The translations under genes were made by a program, and so were the position numbers. The notes beneath the pieces were generated by a model that was not told the DNA's origin, did not search any database, and was given only the letters and a program-made list of their open reading frames with translations. From assembly GCA_026225475.1 (NCBI GenBank), contig JAMFSU010000109.1, positions 1 to 32,073 of the forward strand: a stretch of DNA of 32,073 nucleotides, written 5' to 3'. Below, one piece after another: positions 24,377 to 31,968 of this stretch (the first letter of the stretch is position 1; each line of letters starts with the position of its first letter). This stretch comes from Duganella sp. GTDB taxonomy: Bacteria; Pseudomonadota; Gammaproteobacteria; Burkholderiales; Burkholderiaceae_D.

Positions 24377-25501
24377 TTAAAACAGGTGACGGATACCGAT
24401 CTGAAAGCCAGTTTCATTGGCACCAGCTTGCGGGCTCAGCGCTTGCGTCGTGGTCAGACTGGCACCGGTCATTTTGTAAGCCGCCGTGTTCTGATTGCTC
24501 AAGCGCGACAGCACGGTGTACAAGCGGGTGCGCTTGGACAGATCATAATTAGCGATCAGACTGAACTGCTTGGCATTGTTGTTCAGACTGGAACTGTCCT
24601 TGATATAACCACCGCCAGCACCAACCGTCAGGCTAGGCGTGATGCGGTAATCAGCCGACAGGCTGTAGGTGTTGTGATAGTTGCCAGCCACTGTACCAAC
24701 CACACTGCCGGTCGGATCGTATTTACCGGCCGGATTGGTCAGCGCATTGCCAGTGGTCGAGGAGATGACTTCATTGGTACGGAAGAAACCCAGATAGATC
24801 TTGCCATTGCCGTAGTCATAATTGCCGCCAGCCATGAATTGCTTGACGTTGACGGTATTCGTCGAATTGTTGGCATTGACATAGGCCGTGCCGAAATAAA
24901 CCGGTCCTTGCTGCGTCTGGAAGCCCAACTGATAAACCGAATTGGCCGCCATGCTATCGGTCTTTTCACCGAGAGAGTAATGCAATTCCAGTGTCGAATT
25001 GGAGAACTTGGGCGAGATGTAGCTAATGTCGTTATCGACACGCGCGATCCAGTTGGAGAAATTGTTGTAAGCCGAACCGTAAGTAGCCGCACCAAAGGCA
25101 TCCATGTTGCCACTGTAGGCAAACATCGGCGAATTCTGACGGCCTACACGCACTTCACCGAAACCGCCGCCAAGGCCAACCCATGATTGCCGGTCGAACA
25201 AACGATAGGTATTTTGCTGTGCACCGGTGCTTGGATCAAAACCGTTTTCCAGATTGAAACTGGCCTTGTAGCCGCCGCCCAGATCTTCTGTGCCCTTGAA
25301 ACCGATGCGGCTGGTCATTTCGCCGTTGTTGCCCATGGCCGTAAGCGAAGTATTCTTGCCGCCGACAGTAGTGTTCTGGTAGCCCGCGAACACATCGAGC
25401 ACGCCATAGATGGTGACGTTGCTCTGTGCGAAAGCTGCTGGAGCAGTTGCCATCAAAGCGACGGACAATGTGGCAAGTTTGAATTTTCTGGTTTGTTTCA
25501 T
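24377..25501 (-). CDS. Gram-negative general porin (Burkholderiales OmpC-type)
   Basis: A 374-residue trimeric porin. The signal peptide ends ATAPAAFA (residue 25), with mature QSNVTIYGVLDVFAGYQN typical of the first strand. RIGFKGTEDLGGGYKASFNLENGFD and DRQSWVGLGGGFGEVRVGRQ (about 60-120) are characteristic of this family, with the constriction loop following. The C-terminus GFQIGIRHLF ends in Phe for BAM-dependent insertion. AGGAGGAG (25507-25514) precedes the ATG at 25501, an unusually strong site suiting an abundant protein. The gene stands alone, ended by a strong terminator. It is divergent from the LysR gene at 26349, which may regulate it. Small hydrophilic solute or aromatic acid uptake is possible but unproven. 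Confidence 0.95.
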   Translation of the reverse strand: MKQTRKFKLATLSVALMATAPAAFAQSNVTIYGVLDVFAGYQNTTVGGKNTSLTAMGNNGEMTSRIGFKGTEDLGGGYKASFNLENGFDPSTGAQQNTYRLFDRQSWVGLGGGFGEVRVGRQNSPMFAYSGNMDAFGAATYGSAYNNFSNWIARVDNDISYISPKFSNSTLELHYSLGEKTDSMAANSVYQLGFQTQQGPVYFGTAYVNANNSTNTVNVKQFMAGGNYDYGNGKIYLGFFRTNEVISSTTGNALTNPAGKYDPTGSVVGTVAGNYHNTYSLSADYRITPSLTVGAGGGYIKDSSSLNNNAKQFSLIANYDLSKRTRLYTVLSRLSNQNTAAYKMTGASLTTTQALSPQAGANETGFQIGIRHLF

Positions 25502-26348
25502 TACATCTCCTCCTGTTGTGGTGACTCTGTTTTAAGTGACGCGGCAGGGCTGATATCGCCGCCGTTGCGCCACCGGCGCATGTCATGGCGTCCGCCATAA
25601 CCATTTTTTCGTTTGTTCGTGGCGCTGTTACTGCCTGTACTGCGAGTACTTCCTGTATTTATTTCACTGATTTTTTGTTTTAACCTCTGGTCCTGCTTTT
25701 TTGAGAAAACACCGCCCCAACAGCATGACTATCGATGCCGATGTCTTTACCAACATGTTGTCGTTCGGCGCCCGCGAAGGGGCTCGGGATGCGCTCCGTT
25801 TGTTTTCTTATTTTTGTGAATCTTAAGCTGCTTGATAAACATCAAGCGCTACAAGTTCAGGTGAAAACCCTCAATTTTTCTTATCAGTAAATCATTTACG
25901 CCGTCGAATAAAGACCATCACACCACTGCGGAAAGGCTGATCCTATTGGGATTGCGCAAAAATATTGCGGGCCTCTCAAGGCCAACATACGCCCTGCTTC
26001 GAACACCATGCCAACGTCGGATATTTGCAACGTGCCCTTGAACTCTTTTGTTCGCTGCCAGCCGTCTCGCACGGCTGTGCGATCGCCGACGGGTCTACTG
26101 CCTGCTAAAAAACTCTACTATTTTCAGCGATATCGCCTTTTCCTTTACCTGTGTTGTGCAAAGAGGCCCCCTCTCGTTCTAAAAAACTTATCGACTGTAT
26201 GAATTCATTTAACGACTTGCCAACGCCGATGAAATACCTTGCGTTGCGTTCATCAACTGACATAAATTGACCGACCGGCAGCCGCAAACGCCTCGCACAC
26301 GAAGGCGTCCATCAATGCGATGGCTGTTCCGTTCTCAGGAGGAAACCT
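25502..26348. other. Long 847-bp intergenic region between porin and LysR gene
   Basis: No credible gene is seen on either strand; short open stretches lack ribosome sites and family features. Notable elements are an FNR/Anr-type box (25832-25845) and a short palindrome ATGGCG-TC-CGCCAT (25585-25598). AGGAGG (26337-26342) belongs to the LysR gene. The region is relatively AT-rich in places (about 25660-25720 and 25801-25900). The length suggests complex regulation of the porin or an unrecognised small RNA. Confidence 0.6.
25830..25847. promoter_or_regulatory. FNR/Anr-type binding site
   Basis: GCTTGAT-AAAC-ATCAAGC is a perfect 7-bp inverted repeat whose core TTGAT-N4-ATCAA (25832-25845) is an exact match to the FNR/Anr/Dnr consensus. 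It lies 331 bp upstream of the porin start and about 500 bp before the LysR gene. No -10 element fits a class II position on either side, so its target promoter is uncertain. Confidence 0.6.
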
Positions 26349-27590
26349 ATGCGTCAGTCTCTCGTGAGCCTTCGCGGGCTGCGCGTGTTCATCTCTGTCG
26401 CTACCGCTGGCAGTATCAAGAAAAGCGCAGATAACTTATTCCGCGCACCGTCCGCCATCACCAAATCGGTTCGCGATCTGGAACTGTCGCTCGACGTGCA
26501 ATTGTTCGAACGCAAATCGCGTGGCATGTTGCTGACCGCCTTTGGCGAAGTGTTGCTGCTGCGCGCGCGCCGTATCGAGGAAGAATTACGATTGGCGTTG
26601 CAAGAGCTGGAAATCTCGCCGAAGACCATGCGCCAGGCCGACAATGCCGCCATCTTTTCTATTCTGTTCAATGAAAAGCGCCTGCAGATCTTTGTCGATC
26701 TATCCGAACACCATCACATGCCGACCGTCGCCAAGGAACACGGCATCAGCCAGCCGGCAGTCAGCATGTCAATCCGCGAACTTGAATCGACGCTTGGCCA
26801 GCGGCTCTTCGAACGTTCCGCCAAGGGCTTGATTCCGACCGAGAAGGGTGTGGCCTTTGCGTTCCGCGTCAAACGGGCATTGGCAGAATTGCGCATCATC
26901 GTGCCAGAACTGGCCGCGATACAAGGCTCGATCGAGGGCATGATTACGGTGGGTGCATTGCCGTTCAGCCGTGCCTCGATCTTGCCGGCCTCGATTGCGC
27001 GGCTGGTCAAGAAGCATCCACGGCTGCGCATCCGCACCATAGAAAGTCCCTACGAAGCGCTGGCCACAGGCTTGCGCAATGGTGACGTCGATTTCATCCT
27101 GGGAGCGCTGCGTCCGACCGACGACGCCAACGATTTGATGACTGAGGCCTTGCTGTCGGACATGGTATCGATCGTGGTGCGTACCGATCATCCGTTAACG
27201 CAACAAAGCAAGGTGACCGTGCGCGATCTGCTTGATGCGCAATGGATCATGTCGCGCAACGGATCACCAGCACGCGAACTGGTGATCCGTGCCTTCAAGC
27301 ACATGGGCCACAGCGCACCAGCACCGGTGGTGGAAACTGGCGATCAGGTAATTCTGCGTGGCCTGCTAATGCAAAGCGACATGATCACCGCAATCTCGGC
27401 ACACCAATTGCAGTTTGAAATCGACACCGGCAGCCTGGTCACACTCGACTTCCCGCTGCACAAGACCATGCGCGACATCGGCGTGACCCAGCGCGTTGGT
27501 GCCAGGCTGTCACCGGGTGCCAATTCATTGATTCAAGAAATCAAGGCGCTGGTCCAGGACATGGCGTCCTCCAGCGCCTGGACGCATTGA
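26349..27590 (+). CDS. LysR-family regulator with two N-terminal HTH domains (paralogue of the gallate regulator)
   Basis: A 413-residue protein with the same unusual layout as the regulator at 14285-15490. The first HTH is at about 6-66 (LRGLRVFISVATAGSIKKSA to LFERKSRGMLLTAFGE) and the second at about 108-167 (MPTVAKEHGISQPAVSMSIR to RSAKGLIPTEKG). The effector domain starts from ITVGALPFSRASILP (199). The two paralogues share blocks such as LFERKxRGMLLT, RIRTIESPYE/QIRSLESPYE and HQL in the effector domain. AGGAGG (26337-26342) precedes the ATG at 26349 by six bases. It diverges from the porin across 847 bp and converges on the binding-protein gene. Its target may be the porin, the binding protein or an aromatic transporter; sequence alone does not decide. 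Confidence 0.9.
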   Translation: MRQSLVSLRGLRVFISVATAGSIKKSADNLFRAPSAITKSVRDLELSLDVQLFERKSRGMLLTAFGEVLLLRARRIEEELRLALQELEISPKTMRQADNAAIFSILFNEKRLQIFVDLSEHHHMPTVAKEHGISQPAVSMSIRELESTLGQRLFERSAKGLIPTEKGVAFAFRVKRALAELRIIVPELAAIQGSIEGMITVGALPFSRASILPASIARLVKKHPRLRIRTIESPYEALATGLRNGDVDFILGALRPTDDANDLMTEALLSDMVSIVVRTDHPLTQQSKVTVRDLLDAQWIMSRNGSPARELVIRAFKHMGHSAPAPVVETGDQVILRGLLMQSDMITAISAHQLQFEIDTGSLVTLDFPLHKTMRDIGVTQRVGARLSPGANSLIQEIKALVQDMASSSAWTH

Positions 27591-27614
27591 CTTGATTGCA
27601 TAAACGACGCGGGT

Positions 27615-28640
27615 TTAACTGCGCAACCACGGCGGTGCCGCCTCCCGGACATCGATCTTCTTCGGTAACAATTTCAGATCGAAGAAGGTATCGGCGATCA
27701 ATTGCTGCTCAGCCAGGATCGCTCCGGTGATTGCTTCGGTACCAAATGCCAGCCGTCGCACCATCGCCGCACCGATCTCTTTCGGCAAACCCAGCACGCC
27801 AGCCAGTTCTATTCCCATGGCGTCACGATGAGCGCGCGCCCAGACATCGAGCTTGCCCAATTCCTCGATGAGGATTTGCAGCACGTCGGCATTCTTTTGC
27901 GCATAGCCTTTCGAGGAAAAATAGTAGGCGCGATTTTTCACCACGCCATTGGCGTCGGCCAAAATGCGCGCCGACAGACTCTGTTCTGCCGCCGCCATAT
28001 AAGGCTCCCAGATCACCCAGGCATCGATGACACCTTTCTCGAACGCCGCGCGCGCATCGGCAGGCGATAACCAGATCAGGTTAACGTCGCTATAGCGCAA
28101 GCCAGCTTTTTCGAGCAGCTTGACCAGAAAATAATGGACGTTGGAGCCCTTGTTAAGTGCAATCTTTTTGCCTTTCAGATCGGCGACACTGTTGATCGAC
28201 GAGGTACTCGGCACCAGCACTGCCTCGACCGAAGGCCGTGGCACCGTGGCAGCGGCATAGATCAACGGCGAACCGGCTGCCTGCGAAAAAATCGGCGGCG
28301 CTTCTCCGACATCGCCGAAGTCGATGGCGCCGACGCTGAGCGCTTCCAACTGTACCGGCCCGGCAGAAAATTCGATCCACTTGATCGACACACCCAACGG
28401 CGAAAGACGTTGCTCCAGCGTGCCGCGTCCTTTGAGCAGACTCAATACGCCCTTTTGATAGCCAATACGCAATTCGCGCGATGTGCCGGATGCTGCCTGC
28501 GCGCTCATTGGCAACAGTACGCTCACGCCGCTGGCAGCAATCGCCGCGCCGATGCTAGCGCTGTGTAACAACAGACGGCGACGCGCGCTGTCCAGTGCTG
28601 CTTGTGGCCATTTTTTTGGTGTTTTTTTCAGTAAATTCAT
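27615..28640 (-). CDS. ABC transporter substrate-binding protein, aliphatic sulfonate (SsuA) type
   Basis: A 341-residue periplasmic binding protein of the SsuA/TauA/NMT1-like family. The start at 28640 is chosen because AGGGAG (28647-28652) lies six bases upstream; an upstream start at 28715 only adds an unrelated leader. The N-terminus has ARRRLLLHSASIG (19-31), a twin-arginine-like motif, before cleavage near SAQA (residue 49). The mature protein shows LRIGYQKG, GAIDFGDVGEAPPIFSQAAG, ADLKGKKIALNKGSNVHYFL and VIDAWVIWEPYMAAAE, all typical of SsuA. No permease or ATPase gene is adjacent, so it is an orphan that must use components elsewhere. It converges with the LysR gene with a 24-bp gap. 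Confidence 0.9.
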   Translation of the reverse strand: MNLLKKTPKKWPQAALDSARRRLLLHSASIGAAIAASGVSVLLPMSAQAASGTSRELRIGYQKGVLSLLKGRGTLEQRLSPLGVSIKWIEFSAGPVQLEALSVGAIDFGDVGEAPPIFSQAAGSPLIYAAATVPRPSVEAVLVPSTSSINSVADLKGKKIALNKGSNVHYFLVKLLEKAGLRYSDVNLIWLSPADARAAFEKGVIDAWVIWEPYMAAAEQSLSARILADANGVVKNRAYYFSSKGYAQKNADVLQILIEELGKLDVWARAHRDAMGIELAGVLGLPKEIGAAMVRRLAFGTEAITGAILAEQQLIADTFFDLKLLPKKIDVREAAPPWLRS

Positions 28641-29050
28641 GGGCGACTCCCTACTGGTTCTTGTCATGAGGAGCGGCAAGTATAGGAAGGCACCTGCCTC
28701 GAAGAAACGAAGCATTCGCTAGATCGATATGCGTTTTTTGTGCCGCACGTCAATACAGCCCCCATTTGGCGTGCATAGCAACAACTGACAACACACTGAC
28801 AAAAAAGCGAATAAAAATACAAGAAGCCTGTCGCGGGCTTGTTTTCCTGGCGTCTTATCGCAACACAAACACAAGTCCATGTCTGCATCATCGATTTTCA
28901 ACCTACCAAGCTGGTTTTTTACCGGCGTTGCAATGCAAAAATCCACCATTAATCCAGCCTTTACCCAGACGAAATTTTTCCATTCTTACTATAATTGCCG
29001 GGCACTTATTTCTATAACAATTCTTCCACCAAAAGTCTGAGGAGATTTCT
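28641..29050. other. Divergent promoter region, 410 bp, between SsuA-type gene and DUF3311 gene
   Basis: No gene is visible. A perfect TATAAT at 28990-28995 on the plus strand lies 55 bp before the DUF3311 start; its -35 is not obvious (AGACGA at 17 bp). An imperfect hairpin with AAGCC/GGCTT arms sits near 28826-28844 but has no gene to end. The ribosome site GAGGAG just before 29051 belongs to the DUF3311 gene. Confidence 0.5.
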
Positions 29051-29230
29051 ATGCGGCTCTTACTCCTGTTGCCGTTTATTGGTTTATTGTGGGTCCCGTT
29101 TTATAACGACGAGTTGCCCGCACTGTTCGACCTGCCCTTTTTCTACTGGTACCAGTTCGCCTGGGTGCCGCTGACGGCACTGATCATCTGGATCGTCTAT
29201 AAAGACGGCCTCAAGAAGGGAGTCGAATAA
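29051..29230 (+). CDS. Small DUF3311 membrane protein
   Basis: A 59-residue protein read directly from the sequence: starts MRLLLLLPFIGLLWVPFYND, ends KDGLKKGVE. It has two membrane helices (about 2-17 and 35-50) joined by a loop with ELPALFDLPFFYWYQF. DUF3311 proteins are small partners encoded directly before sodium:solute symporters of the MctP type. The ATG at 29051 follows GAGGAG, and its stop TAA overlaps the symporter ATG by one base (TAATG), implying coupled translation and a likely complex. The DUF3311 assignment comes from composition and context; the precise role in transport is not known. Confidence 0.85.
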   Translation: MRLLLLLPFIGLLWVPFYNDELPALFDLPFFYWYQFAWVPLTALIIWIVYKDGLKKGVE

Positions 29231-30732
29231 TGAATTCTTCTTCCATCAACTGGACTGCGCTAAGCGTATTCATCTTCTTCTTCGTGCTGGTGACGGTCAT
29301 GGGTTTCTGGGCCTCGCGCTGGCAAAGCGGTGGCAAGGCCAACAAGGGCGCCCACCTCGACGAATGGGGTCTGGGCGGCCGTAATTTTGGCACCTGGATC
29401 ACCTGGTTCCTGGTCGGCGGCGACTTCTATACTGCCTATACCGTCATCGCCGTACCGGCGCTGGTCTATGCGGTCGGTGCCTATGGCTTCTTTGCCTTGC
29501 CATACACCATCCTGGTCTACCCGATCGTGTTCCTGATCATGCCAAAGCTGTGGCACGCGGCGCAAAAAGCCGGTCACGTGACCGCCGCCGACGTCGTGTT
29601 CGGGCGCTACAAATCGCGCAAGCTGGAACTGGCCGTCGCCATCACCGGCGTGGTCGCCACCATGCCCTACATTGCCTTGCAACTGATCGGCATGGAAGTC
29701 GTGATCAAGGCACTCGGCGTGACCGGCGAACTGCCTCTGATGGCCGCCTTCGTGATTCTGGCGCTGTACACCTATTCGGCAGGCTTGCGGGCACCGGCAC
29801 TGATTGCGTTCGTCAAGGATTTGATGATTTATATCGTGGTGCTGGTGGCCGTGATACTGGTGCCGCTGAAGCTGGGCGGCTATGGTGTGGTGTTCCATTC
29901 AGCGCGTGAAGCGTTTGCAGCCAAGGGCGGTGTCACCGGCCTGACCTTGAAATCGTCGCAGTTCTTGCCATTTGCCACACTGGCACTGGGTTCGGCGATG
30001 GCAGCCTTCATGTATCCGCACACCTTGACCGGCATCTTCGCCGCCAAGAGCGCTGACACGATCCGCAAAAACGCCGTATTCCTGCCTGCCTATACCGTCT
30101 TGCTGGGTCTGATCGCCTTGCTCGGTTACATGGCCTACGCGGCTGGTATCCATGTGCAAAGCAATAACGACGTGGTACCGGCCTTGTTCAATGCCTTGTT
30201 CCCAAGCTGGTTCGCCGGTTTCGCGTTCGCGGCGATTGCCATCGGGGCACTAGTGCCAGCGGCGGTGATGTCGATCGGTGCGGCCAACCTGTTCACTCGC
30301 AACTTCTGGAAGCCGTATGTCAATCCGAACGTAACGCCAGTCGGCGAAGCCAAGGTAGCCAAGGTAGTCTCGCTGGTGGTCAAATTTGGCGCAGTGATCT
30401 TCATCCTGTTCTTGCCGACCAAGTTTGCGCTTGATCTGCAATTGCTGGGTGGCGTCTGGATTCTGCAAACCTTCCCGGCCTTGGTGTTTGGTCTGTTTTT
30501 CGGCTGGTTTGGTGCCAACGCACTGCTCAGCGGCTGGGCCGTGGGCATCATCGGTGGCAGCTGGCTGGCGTATGCCGACGGCATCAAGCCGGTGCATACC
30601 TTCCACATCGGCGCCGATGCATACACGCTCTACACCGGTCTGATTGCACTGGCAATCAACATCGTTGTGGCCGTGGCGGTGCAGTTGGTATTCGGTAAAG
30701 GCGGTGTGCAAGCGCCAGCGCTGAAGCACTAA
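29230..30732 (+). CDS. Sodium:solute symporter family permease (MctP-like)
   Basis: A 500-residue inner-membrane permease of the SSS family with about 13 helices. Near the N-terminus LDEWGLGGRNFGTWITWFLVGGD (about 43-65) is the SSS first-helix region. Other hallmark stretches are AGHVTAADVVFGRYKSRK, TYSAGLRAPALIAFVKDLMIY and GFAFAAIAIGALVPAAVMSIGAAN. It is coupled to the DUF3311 gene, an arrangement seen with monocarboxylate permeases such as MctP of Rhizobium. It likely imports a monocarboxylate such as pyruvate, lactate or acetate with Na+, but the substrate is inferred. It ends before a strong terminator at 30774-30808. It is not linked to catabolic genes in the window, although pyruvate is the product of the gallate pathway. 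Confidence 0.92.
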   Translation: MNSSSINWTALSVFIFFFVLVTVMGFWASRWQSGGKANKGAHLDEWGLGGRNFGTWITWFLVGGDFYTAYTVIAVPALVYAVGAYGFFALPYTILVYPIVFLIMPKLWHAAQKAGHVTAADVVFGRYKSRKLELAVAITGVVATMPYIALQLIGMEVVIKALGVTGELPLMAAFVILALYTYSAGLRAPALIAFVKDLMIYIVVLVAVILVPLKLGGYGVVFHSAREAFAAKGGVTGLTLKSSQFLPFATLALGSAMAAFMYPHTLTGIFAAKSADTIRKNAVFLPAYTVLLGLIALLGYMAYAAGIHVQSNNDVVPALFNALFPSWFAGFAFAAIAIGALVPAAVMSIGAANLFTRNFWKPYVNPNVTPVGEAKVAKVVSLVVKFGAVIFILFLPTKFALDLQLLGGVWILQTFPALVFGLFFGWFGANALLSGWAVGIIGGSWLAYADGIKPVHTFHIGADAYTLYTGLIALAINIVVAVAVQLVFGKGGVQAPALKH

Positions 30733-30773
30733 GTCTCGGCATGGCCCGCGCTAACCCGCAGTGGTCATCAATG

Positions 30774-30808
30774 AAAAACGCCACGTTTTCGGACGTGGCG
30801 TTTTTTTT
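30774..30808. terminator. Bidirectional terminator between symporter and lipoprotein gene
   Basis: ACGCCACGT (30778-30786) and ACGTGGCGT (30793-30801) form a perfect 9-bp stem with a TTTCGG loop. T8 follows on the plus strand (30801-30808) and A5 precedes (30774-30778), so it can end both converging transcripts. Confidence 0.92.
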
Positions 30809-30827
30809 GACGACAACGACGACGGAC

Positions 30828-31502
30828 TTACTTGAAGGTAATCAAGTCGCTGCGGCTCAAGGTCACGCGTTGATCGGCCAGTGGCGTGTTGTTGGAATTG
30901 TAGAAACCGGCCTGATTAAGCATTTGATAACGCGCCAGTGTGGTGTTGATCGGCACTGGGCTCGACAAGCCATCTTCTGCGACCACGACGGTGAAACCGC
31001 GCGTATTGGCATGAAATGCCGAATACAGCACCGCGCCATTGGCGGCGCTGCCGACGATGACCAGGGTCTTGGCCCGACGCTCACGCAACAATTCTTCCAG
31101 CGCTGTCCCCGTGAACTTATTGGCACGCGAGACCACGGTTGGCTCGCCTTGTTGCGGCGCGATTTCCGGCAAGGCAGGAGAAGGACCGGTCGGACCCGGC
31201 GTCGATGAATACACCACCGGCACCTTGGCAGCACGGGCCTTTTGCAACAGGGCGGCGATGGCCGGCACCGTAGCGGTACAGGCCGGATTGGGTTGGCACA
31301 CCGCGCCATTGATATCCAGAATCAGCAACGTCGTGGTAGCCGCATCCAGACTCACCGGGGCCGGTGCCGGGATGGCGGGAATCATATTGGGCACAGTGCT
31401 TGCCGCAACCGGTGCGGAATCGCTCATCGGCGCAGTGGCACAGGCTGCCAGCGTCAACAACACGGAAGCCGCAAGTGCGGGGCGCAGATACTTTGTAGGC
31501 AT
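30828..31502 (-). CDS. Isochorismatase-fold lipoprotein lacking the catalytic cysteine
   Basis: A 224-residue exported protein. The start at 31502 is supported by AGGAG (31511-31515) eight bases upstream; longer in-frame starts give no signal peptide. The N-terminus MPTKYLRPALAASVLLTLAAC is a lipoprotein signal with the lipobox LAAC (C21), followed by a Pro/Ala/Ser-rich linker (22-50). From 58 the isochorismatase/cysteine-hydrolase fold is recognised: TLLILDINGAVC (D63 of the D-K-C triad), SRANKFTGTALEELL (K129) and TLVIVGSAANGAVLYSAFHA. In the last strand the usual C of the VxxTNxCV motif is replaced by A157, so hydrolase activity is doubtful. It may be a binding or structural protein. Family assignment is moderately sure; the Cys loss is a direct observation. 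Confidence 0.75.
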   Translation of the reverse strand: MPTKYLRPALAASVLLTLAACATAPMSDSAPVAASTVPNMIPAIPAPAPVSLDAATTTLLILDINGAVCQPNPACTATVPAIAALLQKARAAKVPVVYSSTPGPTGPSPALPEIAPQQGEPTVVSRANKFTGTALEELLRERRAKTLVIVGSAANGAVLYSAFHANTRGFTVVVAEDGLSSPVPINTTLARYQMLNQAGFYNSNNTPLADQRVTLSRSDLITFK

Positions 31503-31681
31503 GGCAATGACTCCTGAAGGGGAAAGCGTGAGTGGAAGATAGTACGGGGCTATCATAACGCTGTTTGCATTCTCTCGTACCTTGCGGCAATGTGTCCCTC
31601 TGCCAGCGAAAATCACCACTCTTGGATTGATGTCGTTTAGTTAAGAACAGCCTGTTTTTCTTCGTTGCCGATGCTGTGTTT

Positions 31682-31836
31682 TCTTCGGACGACCTTGCCG
31701 GGAGCGGCACGGCAGCCGCTTACTTCTCTTCGGATGATCTAGCCGGGTGCGGGCTGGCAACCGCTTACCTCAGTGCGTCGTTGACTCTTTGTTTTCTTCG
31801 GACTACCTAGCCGGGGGCGGCCCGGCAGCCGCTTAC
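31682..31836. repeat. Three copies of a 42-bp repeat
   Basis: Copies at 31682-31723, 31727-31768 and 31795-31836 are each exactly 42 bp, start TCTTCGGA and end CCGCTTAC. Their centre contains GCCGGG-N5 followed by an imperfect complement (perfect CCCGGC in copy three), so each can form a hairpin. The first two are 45 bp apart, the third 68 bp further. Confidence 0.85.
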
Positions 31837-31859
31837 TTTTCTTGTCTCGCCAAGAAAAG
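31836..31859. repeat. Perfect 9-bp inverted repeat
   Basis: CTTTTCTTG (31836-31844) and CAAGAAAAG (31851-31859) surround TCTCGC, directly after the third 42-bp repeat. Possible transcript hairpin or mobile-repeat structure; no T-run follows on the plus strand. Confidence 0.7.
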
Positions 31860-31929
31860 CTAAGCAAAAGAAGGCGACCGCGCGATCCCGGCCCCTGCGG
31901 GGTTCCCAGCGATGCGCCGCAGAAAATTG

Positions 31930-31968
31930 GAGGGGCGCAAACTCGTTGCGCTCAAACATGCGCCCCTC
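31930..31968. repeat. Perfect 9-bp inverted repeat with nested arms
   Basis: GAGGGGCGC (31930-31938) and GCGCCCCTC (31960-31968) are perfect complements. A nested GCGCAA (31935-31940) pairs with TTGCGC (31946-31951), allowing two alternative hairpins. No gene is adjacent within the window. Confidence 0.75.

Noticed and set aside
25613..25819. 68-codon plus-strand open frame in the porin/LysR gap
   Set aside because: No ribosome site, odd composition and no recognisable family.
28820..28850. Terminator-like hairpin with AAGCC/GGCTT arms on the plus strand
   Set aside because: No plus-strand gene ends upstream within a kilobase; the stem is short. A small RNA could not be supported.
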